Shown here: positions 59,375 through 64,000 of the stretch, piece after piece
How the letters are laid out: each line of letters opens with the position of its first letter
Numbering within the stretch: position 1 is the stretch's first letter
NCBI GenBank assembly: GCA_023388335.1
Contig: JAEWGL010000212.1
Span: forward strand, 1-64,000
DNA: 64,000 nt
Reading direction: 5' to 3'
Origin: Pseudomonadota bacterium
GTDB lineage: Bacteria; Pseudomonadota; Gammaproteobacteria; Pseudomonadales; Pseudomonadaceae
The notes under the pieces: model-generated
What the model was told of the DNA's origin: nothing
Seen by the model: the letters and a program-made list of their open reading frames with translations, nothing else
The model's database searches: none
Program-made: the position numbers and the translations under genes

Positions 59375-60307
59375 ATGTCCGCGCCTATGCCTTCATCGCC
59401 GCCACTCGACCCGACCCTGGAAGCGCAGCGCCAGGAATTGGCCGAGCTGATCCGCCGCCATGCCGGCGAACCCCATGGCGCGCAGTCGGCCATTGCCGAC
59501 CTGTACCTGTACCGCTACCAGGAAAGCGTCCGCTCGATGCCAACATTGGCGCAACCGGCCCTGTGCATCCTGGCCCATGGCAGCAAGACCCTGTTTCTCG
59601 GTGATGAAGCCTACGCCTACGACCCCCTGCACTACATGGTGGTCTCGGTGACCTTACCGATCAGCGGGGCGCTGCTGGAGGCCAGCCCGCAGAACCCGAG
59701 CCTGGGCCTTCGCCTGGACCTTGATCCCGCGCAGATCAGCCAGCTGATCGCCGACGCCGGGCCCATGGCCGTGCCGAGCTTGCCATCGGGGCGCGGGCTC
59801 TACGTCGAACGTACCGACCCGCAATTGCTCGACGCGCTGTTGCGCCTTATCCGCTTGCTCGACTCGCCGCGGGACATCGCGATGCTGGCACCGTTGATTC
59901 GCCGCGAGATCTTCTACCGCCTGCTGCGTGGACCTCAGGGTTACCGCTTGTACGAAATCGCCCTGGCCAACAGCCAGGCCCACCGGGTGTGCCAGGCCAT
60001 CGCCTGGCTCAACCAGTATTATCAGCAACCGCTGCGCATCGAAGACCTGGCCCGCGAGGTCAACCTCAGCACCTCGACCTTGCACCATCGGTTCAAGGCG
60101 GTGACGTCGATGAGTCCGCTGCAGTACCAGAAGCAGCTGCGTCTCCAGGAAGCTCGCCGGTTGATGCTCAACGACGGCCTGGAGGCCGCGGTGGCGGGCT
60201 ACCGGGTCGGCTATGAAAGCCCCTCGCAGTTCAGCCGCGAGTACAGTCGCCTGTATGGCGCCCCGCCGATCCGCGACCTGGCCCGGCTGCGCGCCAGCAG
60301 CGCCTGA
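59375..60307 (+). CDS. AraC-family transcriptional regulator
   Basis: A 310-residue regulator with an AraC_N-type sensor domain (about 45-190) and two C-terminal HTH motifs (LREDLAREVNLSTSTLHHRF-like IEDLAREVNLSTSTLHHRFK and VGYESPSQFSREYSRLYGAP). ATG 59375 has AAAGGAAA upstream; the earlier frame from 59333 is not needed. It is divergent from the ABM gene and probably controls it. The ligand is unknown. Confidence 0.88.
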   Translation: MSAPMPSSPPLDPTLEAQRQELAELIRRHAGEPHGAQSAIADLYLYRYQESVRSMPTLAQPALCILAHGSKTLFLGDEAYAYDPLHYMVVSVTLPISGALLEASPQNPSLGLRLDLDPAQISQLIADAGPMAVPSLPSGRGLYVERTDPQLLDALLRLIRLLDSPRDIAMLAPLIRREIFYRLLRGPQGYRLYEIALANSQAHRVCQAIAWLNQYYQQPLRIEDLAREVNLSTSTLHHRFKAVTSMSPLQYQKQLRLQEARRLMLNDGLEAAVAGYRVGYESPSQFSREYSRLYGAPPIRDLARLRASSA

Positions 60308-60312
60308 CCGCC

Positions 60313-61950
60313 TCAGGCTTGCACTGCCTCCTGCCACTGCGCCTGGTCCACCTGGATCAGGGTCGGCCCACTGCGATCGACGGCCTCGCGCAAGGCGTCG
60401 CGCAGCTGCGCCACGTCGCCCACCGTGCGGGCCGCAGCACCCAGTCCCTGTGCGACCGCCAGGAAGTTCGGGGTGTGGATGTCTACACCGATCGGTTCGA
60501 TGGCACGGTTGAGCATGTATTTCTTGATCTCCTCATAGCCCTGGTTATTCCACAGCAGGACGATCAAGGGCACCTGTGCCTCGACCGCACTGACCAGTTC
60601 CGGCAGGGTGAACTGCAATCCGCCATCGCCGATCACGCAGACCACCGGCGCCCGCTCGGCCCTCGATCCGCCAGTGCCCAACCAGGCACCCATGGCCGCC
60701 GGCAAGGCGTAGCCGAGCGTGCCATAGCCGGTCGAGGCGTTGAACCAGCGGCGCGGCCGCTGCATGTCGAGGGTCAGGTTGCCGCTGTACACCGGCTGGG
60801 TCGAGTCGCCGACCAGCACGGCCTCCGGCAGGGTGTCCAGCACCGTGGTGAGCAGCCGCGTCTGGCTGCGGGTCGGCAGGTCCCATTCGGCAGCCAGGAC
60901 CCGGCGCAGCCGCTCGGCGCGGCTGGCGCCCCAGGCCGCATCACGTGGTGGTTGGGGTTGGGCCTCAAGGGCGGCGAGCAACGCCTGGGCCGCCAGGTCC
61001 GCGTCGGCCACCAGGGCCAGTTCCGGCAGGTAGTTGCGCACGGTCTGGTCCGGGTCGATGTCGATGCGCAGCAGGCTGCCGGGAATCTCGAAACCGCCCT
61101 TGAAGGTCACGTCGTAATCGGTCTCGGCCAGCTCAGTGCCGATCGCCAGCACCACATCGGCCTCCGCGACCAGCGCCCGGGTGGCTGGCAGTGACTGGGT
61201 CGAACCGATCAACAGCGGATGGCCGGCCGCGAGCAGGCCTTTGGCGTTGATGGTCAAGGCCACCGGCGCCTGCAGGTGTTCGGCGAGCTGACCCAGGGCG
61301 TCGCCAGCCGCCAGTGCTCCGCCACCGGCGAGAATCAGCGGCCGCCGCGCATGCGCCAGGCGCTCGGCCATCTGCATCGCTGCCTGCGGTGCGGCGCCGG
61401 CCCGCGAGGTGCGGATCGGACGGCTGGCCAGCAAGTGATCGGCAGGCTCGACCAGCACATCCAGCGGGATCTCGATGTGCACGGGTCGTGGCCGGCCGCC
61501 GTCGAATACCGCGAACGCGCGCGCCAGCACCTGGGGCAAGTCGTCGGCGCTCATCAGGGTCTGGGAGAATGCCGAGACACCGCCGACCATGGCCGATTGG
61601 TTGGGCAATTCGTGCAACTTGCCTCGCCCTCCGCCAAGCTGACTCCGAGACTGCACACTGGAGATCACCAGCATGGGAATGGAGTCGGCGTAGGCCTGGC
61701 CCATGGCGGTGGTGATGTTGGTCATGCCCGGGCCGGTGATGATGAAGCACACCCCAGGCTTGCCGCGGGTATGCGCGTACCCGTCGGCCATGAAACCGGC
61801 GCCCTGTTCGTGGCGCGGGGTGATATGCCGGATGGCGGAGCCAGCAAGGCCGCGATAGAGCTTCACGGTATGCACGCCGGGAATACCGAAGACGTGGTCG
61901 ACACCGTAGCCTTCGAGCAGTTTGACCAGTACTTCGCCGCAGGTTGCCAT
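60313..61950 (-). CDS. ThDP-dependent decarboxylase (acetolactate synthase family; AruI-like)
   Basis: A 545-residue thiamine diphosphate enzyme. The catalytic Glu lies in TPRHEQGAGFMADGYAHTRG; the cofactor motif is GDGGLQFTLPELVSAVEAQV and ends in WNN. N-, central and C-domains are complete. The closest fit I recall is 5-guanidino-2-oxopentanoate decarboxylase (AruI), which acts in arginine transaminase degradation; a generic acetolactate synthase-like enzyme is the alternative. ATG 61950 is used because the Met-Ala-Thr-Cys-Gly start matches family ends; the frame to 62130 overlaps the LysR gene. Confidence 0.85.
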   Translation of the reverse strand: MATCGEVLVKLLEGYGVDHVFGIPGVHTVKLYRGLAGSAIRHITPRHEQGAGFMADGYAHTRGKPGVCFIITGPGMTNITTAMGQAYADSIPMLVISSVQSRSQLGGGRGKLHELPNQSAMVGGVSAFSQTLMSADDLPQVLARAFAVFDGGRPRPVHIEIPLDVLVEPADHLLASRPIRTSRAGAAPQAAMQMAERLAHARRPLILAGGGALAAGDALGQLAEHLQAPVALTINAKGLLAAGHPLLIGSTQSLPATRALVAEADVVLAIGTELAETDYDVTFKGGFEIPGSLLRIDIDPDQTVRNYLPELALVADADLAAQALLAALEAQPQPPRDAAWGASRAERLRRVLAAEWDLPTRSQTRLLTTVLDTLPEAVLVGDSTQPVYSGNLTLDMQRPRRWFNASTGYGTLGYALPAAMGAWLGTGGSRAERAPVVCVIGDGGLQFTLPELVSAVEAQVPLIVLLWNNQGYEEIKKYMLNRAIEPIGVDIHTPNFLAVAQGLGAAARTVGDVAQLRDALREAVDRSGPTLIQVDQAQWQEAVQA

Positions 61951-62062
61951 GGCAATTGCCTTATGTCTGTTAATACCAGCCGCTATTGAAACCGTGGCAT
62001 CGATACCGGCACAACGCAAAAAAATGCATACTCGCCATGTCCCCACGTCATGGCTCAAGACG

Positions 62063-62977
62063 ATGAAACGCCTGCCACCCCTGCCCGCTTTGCACACCTT
62101 CCTGATCACCGCCCAGTGCTGCAGCTTCACCCGCGCGGCTCAGCAACTGCACATTACCCAAGGTGCGGTGAGCCGGCAGATCGCTGGGCTTGAGGCGCAC
62201 CTGGGATACCGGCTTTTCCAGCGCCAGGCCCGCGGCTTGAGCCTGACCCGTGAAGGCCAGGACTGGCTGCCGCGGGTGCAGCAGGTCTTTGCCCTTATCG
62301 TAGAAGGGGTTCAGGAGATCGGCCCGCGCAACGCCACCCTGCAGCTCAAGGCGCCAACCTGCGTGATGCGCTGGCTGCTGCCGCGCCTGATGGAATGGCA
62401 GGCACTGCGCCCGGACGTACCGGTGGAATTGACCACCACGGTGCAGCATGGCGTGGACTTTCGCCGCGAAGGCTTCGATGCAGCCGTGGTCTACGGCGCT
62501 GCGCCGAATCCTGGCGTGCAGGCGCGCAAGCTGTTCGATGAACAGCTGACACCGGTGTGTGCGCCCTCCTTGCTGACCGGGGCACTCCCGTTGGCGCGGC
62601 TCGTGGACCTGCCGCGGCACATGCTTCTGCACCCTTCGCGCGACGAACATGACTGGCAACTCTGGTTGCAGGCGGCGGGGGCTGAATTGGGTTTCACTGG
62701 CCCACGGCAGCATTTCGAGACGCTCGACATGGCCATGGCCATGGCCTCGCAAGGCACCGGGGTGGCGATCGGCGATTGGGCGTTGATCGGTGACGATCTG
62801 CGCAGCGGGCGGCTGTGCATGCCGTTCGAACTCAAGGTGATGACCGGCAAGGGGTATTACCTGGTGTACCCGCCGAAGGCGGCGGCGCCTGGATTGTTGG
62901 AACTGCTGGAGTGGCTGGAGGGGCGTGCGGGAGAAAGTCATGTGCACACAGCTTCAGCCATCAAGCGGGATGCCTGA
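62063..62977 (+). CDS. LysR-family regulator (GcvA-type)
   Basis: A 304-residue LysR protein with N-terminal winged HTH (CSFTRAAQQLHITQGAVSRQ) and a substrate domain (QLKAPTCVMRWLLPRLMEWQ) typical of the GcvA/TrpI group. It is divergent from the decarboxylase gene, so regulation of it is likely. ATG at 62063 fits family starts; the longer frame from 61922 is rejected as it overlaps the neighbour. Confidence 0.9.
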   Translation: MKRLPPLPALHTFLITAQCCSFTRAAQQLHITQGAVSRQIAGLEAHLGYRLFQRQARGLSLTREGQDWLPRVQQVFALIVEGVQEIGPRNATLQLKAPTCVMRWLLPRLMEWQALRPDVPVELTTTVQHGVDFRREGFDAAVVYGAAPNPGVQARKLFDEQLTPVCAPSLLTGALPLARLVDLPRHMLLHPSRDEHDWQLWLQAAGAELGFTGPRQHFETLDMAMAMASQGTGVAIGDWALIGDDLRSGRLCMPFELKVMTGKGYYLVYPPKAAAPGLLELLEWLEGRAGESHVHTASAIKRDA

Positions 62978-63024
62978 CTTGAGACAGTTCATGACTGCCA
63001 GGCGTACCGACGGCCCCTGGCCAG

Positions 63025-63894
63025 TCACTCCTCGACGTTCATGAACTCCTTGGCCCAGACGATGTAGTCGTCAGGCTGGGTGTAGGTGTGCGCCAGCTCC
63101 GTGGCGCTGAGGCCCTCGGAGCGGTTCTGCAACTGGCGCTGCTCGCGTAGGGAATCGTACGTGGCCTTGATGGCCGCGAAATACGCGCCATGGCCGTCGA
63201 CGGCGATACGCACGCCCAGGCGCGCCAGGCGCTCATCGTCATGCAGGTTGGGGTTGCCGTAGGTCACCAGCATGAGCGGCACCGTCAGGTGTTCGGCGAT
63301 CTGTTCCAACTGCTCGAAATCCTTGACCCCGACCATGCAGATGCCATCGGCGCCCGCGCGCTGGTAGCTCTGGGTCCGGACGATGATTTCCTCGGTGGTG
63401 AGCACGCCGGCGTTGGTCCGGGCGATGATCGACAACGCCGAGTCAACGCGCGCTTCCAGTGCCGCGCGGATCTTGCCAACGCCCTCGTCGACCGGGATCA
63501 GGTCGGTGGACTTGCGCCCGAACTGCGCCGGTAGCAGGGTGTCTTCGATGGTCAGCGCGGCGACGCCGGCGCGTTCCAGCTCGGTCACGGTGCGCATGAC
63601 ATTGAGTGCATTGCCATAGCCATGGTCGGCATCGGCAATCACCGGCAGTTGCGCGACACGCCCGATGCGGGTGGCCTGCTCGACGAACTCGCTCAGGGTG
63701 ATCAGGGCGAAGTCCGGCGCGGCCAAGACTTGCAGCGAGGCGACCGAGCCTCCAAGAATGCCAACCTCGAAGCCAAGGTCGGCGGCAATCCGCGCCGACA
63801 TGGGGTCGAAGACAGAAGCGGTGTGATAGCACGAACCTGAAGCCAGAAGTTCGCGAAAGGCAAAACGCAAATCGTGGTGGGAAGCCTTGGGCAT
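63025..63894 (-). CDS. Oxaloacetate decarboxylase (PEP mutase/isocitrate lyase superfamily)
   Basis: A 289-residue TIM-barrel enzyme resembling P. aeruginosa PA4872. Motifs GILGGSVASLQVLAAPDFAL and DADHGYGNALNVMRTV (metal site) are clear, with EDTLLPAQFGRKSTDLIPVD. It converts oxaloacetate to pyruvate and CO2. ATG at 63894 has GGAG 5 bases upstream. It converges with the LysR gene. Confidence 0.9.
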   Translation of the reverse strand: MPKASHHDLRFAFRELLASGSCYHTASVFDPMSARIAADLGFEVGILGGSVASLQVLAAPDFALITLSEFVEQATRIGRVAQLPVIADADHGYGNALNVMRTVTELERAGVAALTIEDTLLPAQFGRKSTDLIPVDEGVGKIRAALEARVDSALSIIARTNAGVLTTEEIIVRTQSYQRAGADGICMVGVKDFEQLEQIAEHLTVPLMLVTYGNPNLHDDERLARLGVRIAVDGHGAYFAAIKATYDSLREQRQLQNRSEGLSATELAHTYTQPDDYIVWAKEFMNVEE

Positions 63895-64000
63895 GATCAC
63901 TCCGCAATAACCGTGAAAGTGGAACGGGCTGACTACCGACCCCTGAATCGGGTCCACCTGACCTGTTCGTATGGGCGCCTTCAGGCGGTCATGCTCGACA

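Overview
The window is chromosomal DNA of a Pseudomonas of the putida group. It is GC-rich. The blocks algU-mucA-mucB-mucD, lepA-lepB-rnc-era-recO-pdxJ, tctDE/opdH/tctCBA and a zinc-type TonB receptor followed by oprB, gcd and lon have the gene content and order remembered from P. putida strains. A close PhaG homologue points the same way. The organism assignment rests on recognised protein families and synteny, not on a database search.

Layout. 1-10.6 kb: siderophore-interacting flavoprotein, membrane protein and VF530 gene, a histidine-rich TonB receptor with a Zur-like operator, the OprB porin, periplasmic glucose dehydrogenase Gcd, and an AsrA-type Lon protease followed by an Icp-type protease inhibitor. 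11-13.2 kb: an AT-richer two-gene island coding two helical proteins that look like a XaxA/XaxB (YaxAB-type) binary pore-forming cytotoxin. 13.4-25.3 kb: cmoA-cmoB (tRNA wobble modification), then on the minus strand the algU envelope-stress operon, mucD, and the lepA-lepB-rnc-era-recO-pdxJ housekeeping operon. 25.7-29.9 kb: nadB, ygfX-sdhE, ygfZ and an HDOD gene. 29.9-37.6 kb: a complete tricarboxylate uptake module (TctDE two-component system, OpdH-like porin, TctCBA, AbrB-like permease) with an operator and Crc-type motifs.

37.7-48.9 kb: ung, an enoyl-CoA hydratase-family gene, a Tyr-rich lipoprotein, a 166-bp MITE, rsuA, phaG, tRNA-Gly(CCC), a GlpQ-like phosphodiesterase, a DUF4917-like protein, a tandem hairpin repeat, a methyltransferase, and a lemA-TPM-TPM operon. 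49-56 kb: bglX, then a DctB/DctD-like pair facing a KgtP-like permease that has an excellent sigma-54 promoter. 56.1-64 kb: a class II Fic protein with a palindromic operator at its own start, an exported protein built of EDGFDRT repeats, flavin reductase, antibiotic-biosynthesis monooxygenase-like and AraC genes around a perfect 24-bp inverted repeat, a ThDP decarboxylase with a divergent LysR regulator, and an oxaloacetate decarboxylase.

The most noteworthy items are the putative XaxAB toxin pair, the EDGFDRT repeat protein, the Fic operator array and several non-coding palindromic elements (21319-21430, 40315-40480, 45415-45460, 59257-59312). Start codons were moved from the longest frame wherever a signal peptide, ribosome binding site or family alignment gave a better choice. 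No CRISPR array, rRNA, prophage or transposase gene is visible.
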